Source: Flavobacterium sp. 90 (lineage in GTDB: Bacteria > Bacteroidota > Bacteroidia > Flavobacteriales > Flavobacteriaceae). Taken from it: a DNA stretch of 64,000 nucleotides. The notes beneath the pieces were generated by a model. That model was not told the origin of the DNA. It saw only the letters and a list, made by a program, of their open reading frames with translations, and did no database searches. The position numbers and the translations under genes are program-made. Of the stretch, positions 32,501 to 39,554 are shown one piece after another (within the stretch, counting starts at the first letter, position 1; each line of letters starts with the position of its first letter). The stretch lies in contig NZ_SMGE01000001.1 of the NCBI RefSeq assembly GCF_004339525.1, positions 248,001 to 312,000 of the forward strand. The letters run 5' to 3'.

Positions 32501-34451
32501 ACAATCATGTGTCCTCAAAACATACGCTTATGATGCGACCGGTAATTCAGGAGTGGTATCCCATACTTATGTATTACAAGACAATTATAAGAACGAATTA
32601 CCTAATAGTCATTCACAATGGACCAACAAAGCTTATATATTGACAGCCGACGAATATTCAAAAGCAATAGCTGAACTGCCTGTTGTTGCAATATCGGCAA
32701 ATGCAGAGTTGACCGCTAATTGGGAACAAGGATCTTTTGAATATTTAGACAAACATATCTATAGCGACCGAACCAATTTTTTCTCGAATTCTACTACAAG
32801 AAAGTACGGACAAGCAAGTATTTCGCAATTTAACGGCGGAGTTAAATTTAAATTTAGCAAAGATGCAGAGGCAAAAAAAGCAAATTATCCTTTCTTTGAT
32901 ACTTACCCTGGTGAAGTTTATCCAACTTCAAATAAAATACAAAGTCTTGAGTTAAAAGAAGGTCAGGATGGTCCTCAGAATAATATTTACAATACTGGAT
33001 ATTTGCGTTTTGATGAAAAAATCACAATGAACCTTTGCAAAGAAATAGGAAAATATGCTTTGGACACCCGTTTTGTACATTTCTTTGTAAACGGTAAATA
33101 CAGAGGAGTTAAGACCATGAGAAACGACTTTAGATCCAACAATTTAGAAGAAGTATTTGGCGATGACGCAGATAATTACACCACTGTAGATTTACAAGAT
33201 GGCAATTTTACAGGAGGAGTTGTAACTGAAGGCGATGGTAGTACTGCCATTTGGCAAAATATAAGAAACCTTGCAGCAGCCAAAGATTTTCAAGGGTTTA
33301 AAAAATGGGTAGATATCGACGATTTAATCAAATTCCAAATTATGTTTATGTTCGTCGATACCGAAAACGAAGCAACAGCAATAGTGCATAACTACGCACC
33401 GACCTTTATGAAAGCTAAAATAAATATAAATGATACAGATGGCGCTTTTTTTGGAGGATTTACATCACCTACTTCATCAGTAACAATGCCTGTATCAGGT
33501 TTTGTTGGAGGCGGAGGTAATTACAAACAAAAATGGGCACTAACATCATCCAGATCAGGACCTGCTGGTTTATTTGGCAGCTTCATGGGCTCAAAATCAA
33601 ATGAAACTACTGGTAATCTCGAATTTAAAACACTTGTGAAAGATTATGTACAGGCAGCATTTGGCGATTCAAAAAGTACCGATACAGCGCCTCTTTCTGT
33701 CAGCAACGTGCAGGCTAAAATAAAAAATGCAATACTCGAACTGAACAATGTGTACAAACTGGATGCTGCTTATATGTCTTATAATAAAGAGGTGTACAAT
33801 TATTGGAAAAACACAGACACTCCAAGAGTATTAGCTCAAGTTCCTGAAAGAGTTTCGTATTCATTGCAAAAATGGCAAGAGTACAATATGCTCCATACCT
33901 TGTTAGCAGCACCATTTAACATAGATATTCCAAGTCAAATTACGATAAACAATCCTAATCCAGGAACACAAGTTTATTACACCATTGACGGTTCAGATCC
34001 TATGGGCAAAGACGGTGTTATATCACCATCGGCATTTAAATACAATACAAGTGAAGATATCAAGCTTTCTTCCGGAACCTATTCGTTGGTGTCCAGAGCC
34101 TTCATTGCTGATAATTGGGGACCTTTATCTAAAGCAGATATAGAGGGTAACATGACAAGCAAACGATCATCAGTAAATATTTCTAAAGAACTATTAAACA
34201 CCGAAGCTCAAAATGTAATTATTTATCCCAACCCTGCTTATAGCGAAATTAATATTAATCTGGAAAATAGCGATTCTATAAACTCGAAGATAAGTATTTT
34301 TAATACTATCGATGGGAAATTGGTACAAAACAGTACCTTAACCAGTCAATTTAATATAGTGAATATCACAAATCTAAATCCTGGATATTATATAATAAAA
34401 ATCATAAATAACAAGGGCGCGGTAAGCACTCATAAGTTGATCAAAAAATAA
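29598..34451 (+). CDS. Giant secreted protein: four beta-sandwich repeats, LTD, CotH-kinase-like domain, T9SS type-A sorting domain
   Basis: 1617 residues. Signal peptide to about residue 22 (FLNAQQ). Four ~185-residue repeats span about 23-755, each with RFQ.v.lP..AeI..AyIEFY and ending in RPRLVIKYK; they look like DNRLRE-type carbohydrate-associated sandwiches. A lamin-tail (LTD) domain follows (LVINEVSAQGS, DWIEIYNSLDNSIFING, about 770-905), then a chitobiase C-terminal-like domain (VNYTLDGKFPSKT, about 915-990). A CotH-kinase-like domain is at about 1020-1340, with LPVVAISAN, GGVKFKFSKDA, LRFDEKITMNLCKEIG, FFVNGKYRGVKTMRNDF and VDTENEATAIVHNY. A second chitobiase-like unit follows (VYYTIDGSDPM), and the T9SS type-A tail is NVIIYPNPAYSEI to the end. 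It is likely a surface protein. Confidence 0.85.
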   Translation: MKKKRQIFLVSLSLISCFLNAQQKIQLPVKSSYNDVEITTSSNLVNYKSTGLDLHGGTSSAPIETYIRFQEISLPADAVIKSANLIFYGRTASSLGTTVTISGETGNSEAYPTSTAVSTSTSIRGRQYTSNSVIWQTPVCVVNKEYTTPDVTNLLLDMFPSGVGNANLSFKLTGNQKGSFIMWSYDGSVSMAPKLQITFTSAYGTYTTTVMANNDDARENTNGTMYLSDNNINLGGRSDSNTTAVRFPIVEIPEKAEISEAYIEFYSYGTSPASTVNIYTELDNAAAYATTSGNITRRSYSKNAINWITESWITTKTQYKTPNLKNIIDATRLSGWESGQAIGFKFVGTFLNNGAAVSTNETGELLKPRLVIKYKTDGNGPNVEANPLNGVSASIISTGNDDAKEYNNGNIALGDAYLYLGGRTDSNSSGFIFQNTQIPANAEIKDAYIEFYAYGTSPATSIDIYAEMTQKSPYLSYSKSITAREYTYNKINWTTEAWTTDLTKSRTPNLRNIIDEIRLNGWKSGENIAFKLNGLGLNDGAKAYAYEGSTLYRPRLIVGYINNDAGPHIVVDPAEIQTFVSIVAIGYDDGRENINGSMYLSDAYLSLAGQSDSYKTGIRFQAVELPSTAEITESYIEFYAYDKSNATTVSIKSEIGDSQIYSTVKNNISSRTYSENTELWNTDTRVDYAQNRTVDIKKLIDENRLRGWESGQSLAFLFEGKITSSNYARVRSYEAGNMYRPRLVIKYKDNKKGPDAAAVISTINNVVTDPLLMTGLVINEVSAQGSIAQKEDWIEIYNSLDNSIFINGNVSISNKDTKKDLSVLKNILIPAKGFAVLIADKKPEKGNQHLNFDLKNTGATLYLSTLISKKTTVLDELKYIETPYNTSYGRSTDAATSFASFINPTYNLSNSVGQKKLALSFSTERGLYPTGFDVTITAPTGSIVNYTLDGKFPSKTIGSKYSGPISIKQSCVLKTYAYDATGNSGVVSHTYVLQDNYKNELPNSHSQWTNKAYILTADEYSKAIAELPVVAISANAELTANWEQGSFEYLDKHIYSDRTNFFSNSTTRKYGQASISQFNGGVKFKFSKDAEAKKANYPFFDTYPGEVYPTSNKIQSLELKEGQDGPQNNIYNTGYLRFDEKITMNLCKEIGKYALDTRFVHFFVNGKYRGVKTMRNDFRSNNLEEVFGDDADNYTTVDLQDGNFTGGVVTEGDGSTAIWQNIRNLAAAKDFQGFKKWVDIDDLIKFQIMFMFVDTENEATAIVHNYAPTFMKAKININDTDGAFFGGFTSPTSSVTMPVSGFVGGGGNYKQKWALTSSRSGPAGLFGSFMGSKSNETTGNLEFKTLVKDYVQAAFGDSKSTDTAPLSVSNVQAKIKNAILELNNVYKLDAAYMSYNKEVYNYWKNTDTPRVLAQVPERVSYSLQKWQEYNMLHTLLAAPFNIDIPSQITINNPNPGTQVYYTIDGSDPMGKDGVISPSAFKYNTSEDIKLSSGTYSLVSRAFIADNWGPLSKADIEGNMTSKRSSVNISKELLNTEAQNVIIYPNPAYSEININLENSDSINSKISIFNTIDGKLVQNSTLTSQFNIVNITNLNPGYYIIKIINNKGAVSTHKLIKK

Positions 34452-34482
34452 TAAGAATTTTCTTTTATGATAAATTCATAAT

Positions 34483-34518
34483 AAAAAACCTCTCTGATTA
34501 AATTCTTAGAGGTTTTTT
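34483..34518 (+). terminator. Terminator after the CotH-kinase-like gene
   Basis: AAAAAACCTCT (34483-34493) pairs with AGAGGTTTTTT (34508-34518), followed by more T. Confidence 0.8.
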
Positions 34519-34844
34519 TTATAAATACTGCAGCTTATTCAACAAATTATTATTGAATATAAAAATACCTCTCACCGCATATAAACAATCTCAGAATTGA
34601 CTTTACAAGTGTATGCTTTTTCAAACTATAAAATTCAAACTTTCTTTAATATTAAGTTTGTAAAATCTTATAAATGTGCCGATAAAATGATATTCATATT
34701 TATGAACTGGTGCTAGATTTTACCATAATTTAAATTATATCCAAAAAGGAGTAATTAAATAGTAAAAACGATAGAAAAGGTTTGCTTTTTATTAATTATC
34801 TTTACCGCCTTAAAAAGAAATACCCATACTAATAGTAGTTTTTA
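34519..34844. other. Spacer upstream of folE
   Basis: No ORF or repeat is seen. TAAGTTTG at 34653-34660 fits a -7 box but lacks a paired TTTG. TTTG (34781-34784) and TATCTTTA (34797-34804) nearer folE are too close together for the consensus. The folE promoter is therefore not assigned. Confidence 0.4.
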
Positions 34845-35516
34845 ATGATAAATAACGAAGATTTTTTAGACGAAATAGGAGACAATCATTTTAGCAGCAA
34901 CGCAAAAAACCCTGTAAGACAGGATGCTTTTGACTTAAGTGATGACGAAAAAATAGAAAAAATAAAAAAAGATGTTGAAAACATTCTCCAAACCCTTGGA
35001 ATGGATTTGACAGATGATAGCATAAAAGGAACTCCAAACCGAGTTGCTAAAATGTTTGTAAAGGAGATTTTTGGTGGTTTAAACCCTGCAAAACAACCAA
35101 AAGCTTCAACTTTTGATAATAACTACAAATATGGCGAAATGTTGGTAGAGAAAAACATTACTGTTTATTCTACTTGCGAACACCACTTACTGCCAATTAT
35201 TGGTAGAGCTCACGTAGCTTATATTTCTAGCGGAAGAGTTATTGGTTTGTCTAAAATGAACCGAATTGTAGAATATTATGCAAAAAGACCTCAGGTTCAA
35301 GAGCGTTTAACAATGCAGATTGTTCAAGAATTACAAAAAGCTTTAGGTACTGAAGATGTTGCTTGTATTATTGATGCAAAACACCTTTGCGTAAATTCAA
35401 GAGGAATTAAAGATATCGAAAGCAGTACTGTAACATCTGAATTTGGTGGTAAATTTAAAGATCCTCAAACAAAAAGAGAACTTTTAGATTACATTAAATT
35501 GGACACTCAGTTCTAG
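34845..35516 (+). CDS. folE: GTP cyclohydrolase I
   Basis: 223 residues. It converts GTP to 7,8-dihydroneopterin triphosphate, the first step of tetrahydrofolate (and pterin or queuosine precursor) synthesis. Zinc and substrate motifs are present: STCEHHLLPIIGRAHVAYIS (zinc Cys and catalytic His), SKMNRIVEYYAKRPQVQERLT, and the second zinc Cys in AKHLCVNSRGI. The acidic N-terminal ~35 residues before the core are a common variable extension. It is the first gene before a four-helix-bundle remnant and cysS, separated by repeat blocks, so a shared transcript is uncertain. Confidence 0.96.
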   Translation: MINNEDFLDEIGDNHFSSNAKNPVRQDAFDLSDDEKIEKIKKDVENILQTLGMDLTDDSIKGTPNRVAKMFVKEIFGGLNPAKQPKASTFDNNYKYGEMLVEKNITVYSTCEHHLLPIIGRAHVAYISSGRVIGLSKMNRIVEYYAKRPQVQERLTMQIVQELQKALGTEDVACIIDAKHLCVNSRGIKDIESSTVTSEFGGKFKDPQTKRELLDYIKLDTQF

Positions 35517-35604
35517 TTTAATCGGTAAATCGTTAATTTGTTTAATCGCTTCATTGCAAATCTCAATTTCCGGTTAAACGATTAAACAAATTAACAATTA
35601 AACC
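35517..35604. repeat. TTAATCG heptad palindrome between folE and the four-helix-bundle gene
   Basis: GGTAAATCGTTAATTTGTTTAATCG at the left and its inverted partner CGGTTAAACG...AATTAACAATTAAACC at the right fill the spacer. A third block of the same type (CAATTAACAATTAAACGGTT, about 36021-36040) lies on the other side of the downstream gene, so that gene is bracketed by related repeats. Confidence 0.65.
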
Positions 35605-35611
35605 AAAATCC

Positions 35612-35977
35612 ATGTATACTTTCTCATTTGAAAAGTTAGAAGTTTGACAAAACTCTCGAATGTTTATTTTGGAAATTTATAAATTAACTACTAAATTTCC
35701 CTTAAATGAATTATTTGGATTAACTTCTCAAATAAAAAAAAGTTCCACTTCAATTGCTACAAATATTGCAGAAGGAACTTCAAGAAATACGAATAAAGAT
35801 AAAGCTCATTTTTTAACGATTTCGTATTCATCGGCAATGGAAACTTTAAATCATTTGATTATTTCAAAAGATTTAAATTATATATCTGATGTTGATTACA
35901 CACAATCTCGCAAGAAAATTGAAAAAATTTGCAATCAGATAAATAGTCTAAAAAAATACTATCTTTCGAAAGAATAA
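35612..35977 (+). pseudogene. Four-helix-bundle (S23/IVS-type) protein gene interrupted by an in-frame TGA
   Basis: Translating from ATG 35612 gives MYTFSFEKLEV, then TGA at 35645-35647, then QNSRMFILEIYKLTTKFPLNEL in the same frame. In the 23S-intervening-sequence four-helix-bundle family the start is normally F..LeVWq.a..l...iY..t..FP, so the TGA replaces the conserved Trp (TGG to TGA, one base). The rest (IKKSSTSIATNIAEGTSRNTNKDKAHFL) is intact to the stop at 35977. If translated at all, it would restart at ATG 35660 to give 105 residues lacking part of helix 1. It is bracketed by TTAATCG repeats and sits between folE and cysS. Function of the family is unknown. Confidence 0.8.
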
Positions 35978-36057
35978 TACGTAGCAAATTAAAAAATAAA
36001 AAAACGTTTACACGCTTTAGCAATTAACAATTAAACGGTTAAACAACAAAAAATAAT

Positions 36058-37536
36058 ATGCCTTTATATACAACACAGCCGCTAAAAATATACAATTCAC
36101 TTTCGGGTGAAAAAGAAAATTTCAATCCTATTCATGAGGGAAATGTTGGAATGTATGTTTGCGGACCTACAGTTTATAGCAATGTACACTTGGGAAATGT
36201 GAGAACATTTATGTCTTTTGACGTGATATTCAGGTATTTTTTACACCTTGATTATAAAGTTCGTTATGTTCGAAACATTACTGATGTGGGTCATATTGTA
36301 GACGACGTTGATGAAGGTGAAGATAAAATTGCCAAAAAAGCACGTTTAGAACAACTTGAACCTATGGAAGTTGTGCAACGCTATACGGTAGATTTTCATG
36401 ACATTTTGAAGTCATTTAATTTTTTACCGCCAAGCATTGAACCAACTGCTACAGGACATATTATTGAGCAAATTGAAATCATCAAAAAAATTATCGACAA
36501 GGGAATTGGTTATGTAGCCAACGGATCTGTTTATTTTGATGTTGTAAAATATAACGAAACCAACAATTACGGGATTTTAAGTGGTCGAAACATAGACGAT
36601 ATGTTAGCTAATACTCGTGATCTTGATGGACAATCTGACAAAAGAAATCCTCAGGATTTTGCACTTTGGAAAAAAGCAGAACCACAACATATCATGAGAT
36701 GGCCTTCGCCTTGGAGCGATGGTTTTCCGGGTTGGCATCTTGAATGTACTGCTATGAGTACCAAATATCTTGGAAATCATTTTGATATTCACGGAGGTGG
36801 AATGGATTTAAAATTCCCGCACCACGAATGTGAAATTGCTCAAAACGAAGCTTGTACAGGTCAATCTCCGGTAAATTACTGGATGCATGCCAATATGCTT
36901 ACTTTAAACGGTAAAAAAATGGCAAAATCTACTGGAAATAATATTTTACCAGGTGAGATTTTAAGCGGAAATAACAACATATTAAGCAAAGCGTTTTCTG
37001 CTTCAGTAACACGTTTCTTTATGTTGCAAGCGCATTACAGAAGTATTTTAGATTTTTCTGATGATGCAATTGTTGCTGCCGAAAAAGGTTATAAAAGATT
37101 AATGGAAGCTGTTGATGCTTTACCAAGTATTTCAGCTAGCGCAACCAGCTCAATAGATATTGCTTCTTGGAAACAATTGTCTTACGATGCCATGAATGAT
37201 GATTTTAATACACCTATTTTAATCGCGCAATTGTTCGAGGCTGTTCGTTATGTTAATTTATTAAAAGAAGGAAAAGAAACCATCTCTGCCGAAGATTTAA
37301 AAACATTTACAGAAGCAATCAATGCTTTTGTTTTTGATGTTTTAGGTTTAAGCGATGAGAAAGCTGCTGATGCTAATAACGATAAATTAGAAGGCGTTGT
37401 TAATATGCTTATCGGAATGAGAAATCAAGCCAGAGCAGATAAAAACTTTGCGCTTTCTGACCAAATTCGCGATCAGTTGATTGCCTTAGGTATCCAGCTG
37501 AAAGACGGAAAAGAAGGCACTAGCTTTTCTATATAA
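36058..37536 (+). CDS. cysS: Cysteine--tRNA ligase
   Basis: 492 residues, full length. It charges tRNA-Cys. The zinc-binding CGPTVY (Cys35) and the HIGH-like HLGN (44-47) are at the N-terminus. [10 protein letters not shown] and [19 protein letters not shown] hold the other zinc ligands, and KMAKSTGN is the KMSKS loop (about 285). The C-terminal helical domain ends [12 protein letters not shown]. yidD follows after 22 bases, so transcription with yidD, and possibly lgt, is likely. Confidence 0.96.
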   Translation: MPLYTTQPLKIYNSLSGEKENFNPIHEGNVGMYVCGPTVYSNVHLGNVRTFMSFDVIFRYFLHLDYKVRYVRNITDVGHIVDDVDEGEDKIAKKARLEQLEPMEVVQRYTVDFHDILKSFNFLPPSIEPTATGHIIEQIEIIKKIIDKGIGYVANGSVYFDVVKYNETNNYGILSGRNIDDMLANTRDLDGQSDKRNPQDFALWKKAEPQHIMRWPSPWSDGFPGWHLECTAMSTKYLGNHFDIHGGGMDLKFPHHECEIAQNEACTGQSPVNYWMHANMLTLNGKKMAKSTGNNILPGEILSGNNNILSKAFSASVTRFFMLQAHYRSILDFSDDAIVAAEKGYKRLMEAVDALPSISASATSSIDIASWKQLSYDAMNDDFNTPILIAQLFEAVRYVNLLKEGKETISAEDLKTFTEAINAFVFDVLGLSDEKAADANNDKLEGVVNMLIGMRNQARADKNFALSDQIRDQLIALGIQLKDGKEGTSFSI

Positions 37537-37558
37537 TCCATTTATTTTCTAATAAATC

Positions 37559-37798
37559 ATGAAAGTAATCACTCCATTTGTTTTATTAGTGCGTTTCTAT
37601 CAAACTGCAATTTCGCCATTTACACCGGCATCCTGCAGATTCGAACCAACATGTTCGAGTTATATGATTGAAGCCTTGCAAAAACATGGATTATTTTATG
37701 GAGGATATTTAGGAATGAAACGCATTTTGAGTTGTCATCCTTGGGGAAGAACCGGCTATGATCCTGTTCCCGAAAAGAAATGTTCACACAAACATTAA
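37559..37798 (+). CDS. yidD: Membrane protein insertion efficiency factor YidD
   Basis: 79 residues. The family core is complete: [54 protein letters not shown], with the conserved Cys residues. YidD is a small amphipathic protein linked to membrane protein insertion by YidC. Here it is next to cysS and lgt rather than rpmH-rnpA-yidC. It starts 22 bases after cysS. Confidence 0.93.
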   Translation: MKVITPFVLLVRFYQTAISPFTPASCRFEPTCSSYMIEALQKHGLFYGGYLGMKRILSCHPWGRTGYDPVPEKKCSHKH

Positions 37799-37865
37799 CT
37801 TTTCGTAAAGAAGATCCTTGCTTTAAACATTTATTTTTGCAACCAATAAAAACACACAATATTAC

Positions 37866-38798
37866 ATGACACACCCTTTAAACATCGTTTGGAACCCTTC
37901 GGAAGGAATCGATTTAGGATTTTTTATGATCCGTTATTACAGCTTAATGTTTGTAATTGCTTTTGGTTTAGGATGGTTCATAATGAAAAAAATCTTTGAA
38001 CGTGAAAACGAATCAATAGAAAAATTAGATTCTTTATTTGTTTGGACCGTTTTAGCAACTTTAATTGGTGCTCGTTTAGGACATGTTTTCTTTTATGATT
38101 GGGAATATTTCAGAAATCATTTATTAGAAATCTTTTTACCGGTTAAATTCGAACCAAAATTTGAATTCACAGGTTTTCAAGGTTTAGCAAGTCATGGCGC
38201 TGCAATCGCAATCATTATTGCAATGTATTACTATAGCAAAAAAATCTTAAAACGTCCTTTATTATGGATTTTAGACCGCGTTGTTATTCCGGTAGCAAGT
38301 GGCGCTATTTTTGTTCGTTTAGGAAATTTTTTCAATTCAGAAATTATTGGACACGAAACTAAATCTGCATTTGGAATTCGTTTTTTACATGATACATTCA
38401 GTAAAGCCGACGCGGTTGAAAAAACTCAAATCGCCAATCCAAAAGATGCTTATACTGCAATTGCTACAGATCCAAAATTTGCTGATTTACTAGCTCAGGT
38501 TCCTGCAAAACACCCAACACAATTGTACGAAGGAATTAGTTACATATTTGTATTTGCAATTTTGTATTTCTTGTATTGGAAAACAAATGCAAGACTTAAA
38601 TCAGGATATCTTTTCGGATTGTTTTTAGTTCTTTTATTTGCAGTACGTTTCGTTGTAGAATTTGTAAAAGAAAGTCAAGGCGGAATCGAAGAAGAATTAG
38701 GTCTTTTCTCAACAGGACAATGGTTAAGCATTCCGTTTATTATTATTGGTCTTTACTTTATCATCAGAGCACAAAAAAATCCTTTAGCAGAATCTTAG
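37866..38798 (+). CDS. lgt: Prolipoprotein diacylglyceryl transferase
   Basis: 310 residues with about seven membrane segments. It transfers diacylglyceryl from phosphatidylglycerol to the lipobox Cys of prolipoproteins at the inner membrane, so it would act on the lipoproteins in this window. Motifs: IRYYSLMFVIAF, GARLGHVFFYDWEYF, LASHGAAIAI (essential His) and the Lgt signature VRLGNFFNSEIIG. A non-conserved ~40-residue insert (FLHDTFSKADAVEKTQIANPKD) precedes HPTQLYEGISY, as in other Bacteroidota. A TATTTTTG -7-like box at 37832-37839 suggests a separate start in addition to read-through from yidD. Confidence 0.95.
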   Translation: MTHPLNIVWNPSEGIDLGFFMIRYYSLMFVIAFGLGWFIMKKIFERENESIEKLDSLFVWTVLATLIGARLGHVFFYDWEYFRNHLLEIFLPVKFEPKFEFTGFQGLASHGAAIAIIIAMYYYSKKILKRPLLWILDRVVIPVASGAIFVRLGNFFNSEIIGHETKSAFGIRFLHDTFSKADAVEKTQIANPKDAYTAIATDPKFADLLAQVPAKHPTQLYEGISYIFVFAILYFLYWKTNARLKSGYLFGLFLVLLFAVRFVVEFVKESQGGIEEELGLFSTGQWLSIPFIIIGLYFIIRAQKNPLAES

Positions 38799-38815
38799 AA
38801 GATTTTTCAAATATT

Positions 38816-38854
38816 AAAAAACGCCCAATACTTTTACAGTATTGGGCGTTTTTA
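38816..38854. terminator. Bidirectional terminator between lgt and the PagL-like gene
   Basis: ACGCCCAATACT (38821-38832) and AGTATTGGGCGT (38838-38849) form a 12-bp perfect stem, flanked by A- and T-runs, between convergent stops. Confidence 0.9.
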
Positions 38855-38855
38855 C

Positions 38856-39476
38856 TTATAGACAATACGAAATACCAATTTCAATATTCTTGGTATTATA
38901 CCCTGCATTTTCGTTATTTAATCCGGCATTCGAGACATGTCGCACGCTTGGACGGAGATCAAACCTAAATTGATTTATCTGTGCCGAAATTCCAATTGCA
39001 AAAACATCGGCAAAAGCAAAACCATTAGTCATGCGTTCTGTTTGCGTGTCCGTAATCATAGGTCCAATACTCCCTAAAGCATAAACCGAAAATATTTCGC
39101 CAATTGGCTTTCTAACTAAAAAACCAAGATTTAGGACGTATTCATGAATATCTTTCAGCTTTGTATATTCTTCTCTTTTATGAATATAATCGGGCGCTTC
39201 AGGTTTTACAAAATAGAGATTAAGCAATTGGTGTGTTGCAAAATTAACTTCGGGCTGCACTAATATTTCAAACTGAAAATGTTTCGTTTCTTTTAATCGA
39301 TAATACAATTGAAGTTTGTAGAATTGGTTTGTAAAAGTATAATTTCTATTAGTGAATTCACTACCAACTCCATAATTAAAACCAATCGCAAAATTATCTT
39401 TTTTAACCTGCGCAGAAGCTCCGAATACACCAAGAAGAAACATTATAACAAATAGTAATTTTCTAATCATAAACAC
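38856..39476 (-). CDS. Outer-membrane lipid A 3-O-deacylase, PagL-like (acyloxyacyl hydrolase)
   Basis: 206 residues with a signal peptide (FGASAQV). The remainder is a small beta barrel ending in an aromatic-rich strand. The catalytic region RPSVRHVSNAGLNNENAGYNT carries the His-x-Ser pair of PagL-type deacylases, followed by the Asn/Gly-rich turn typical of the family. These enzymes remove an acyl chain from lipid A in the outer membrane. A Met two residues in (MIRKLL) is an equally good start. Single gene, convergent with lgt. Confidence 0.75.
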   Translation of the reverse strand: MFMIRKLLFVIMFLLGVFGASAQVKKDNFAIGFNYGVGSEFTNRNYTFTNQFYKLQLYYRLKETKHFQFEILVQPEVNFATHQLLNLYFVKPEAPDYIHKREEYTKLKDIHEYVLNLGFLVRKPIGEIFSVYALGSIGPMITDTQTERMTNGFAFADVFAIGISAQINQFRFDLRPSVRHVSNAGLNNENAGYNTKNIEIGISYCL

Positions 39477-39501
39477 ACGTTTAACTCCTTAAATATAGCA
39501 C

Positions 39502-39535
39502 AAAAAAAAGATCCAGCTTTCACTGGATCTTTTTA
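39502..39535 (-). terminator. Terminator after secDF
   Basis: AGATCCAG (39509-39516) and CTGGATCT (39523-39530), extended by A/T pairs, form the stem, with a U-run on the minus strand. Confidence 0.82.
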
Positions 39536-39554
39536 ATATAATTTAAGCAATTAA

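Noticed and set aside
35517-36052. CRISPR-like array from repeated TTAATCG units
   Set aside because: Units are about 7 bases, inverted rather than direct, without 25-40 base spacers, and no cas genes are near.
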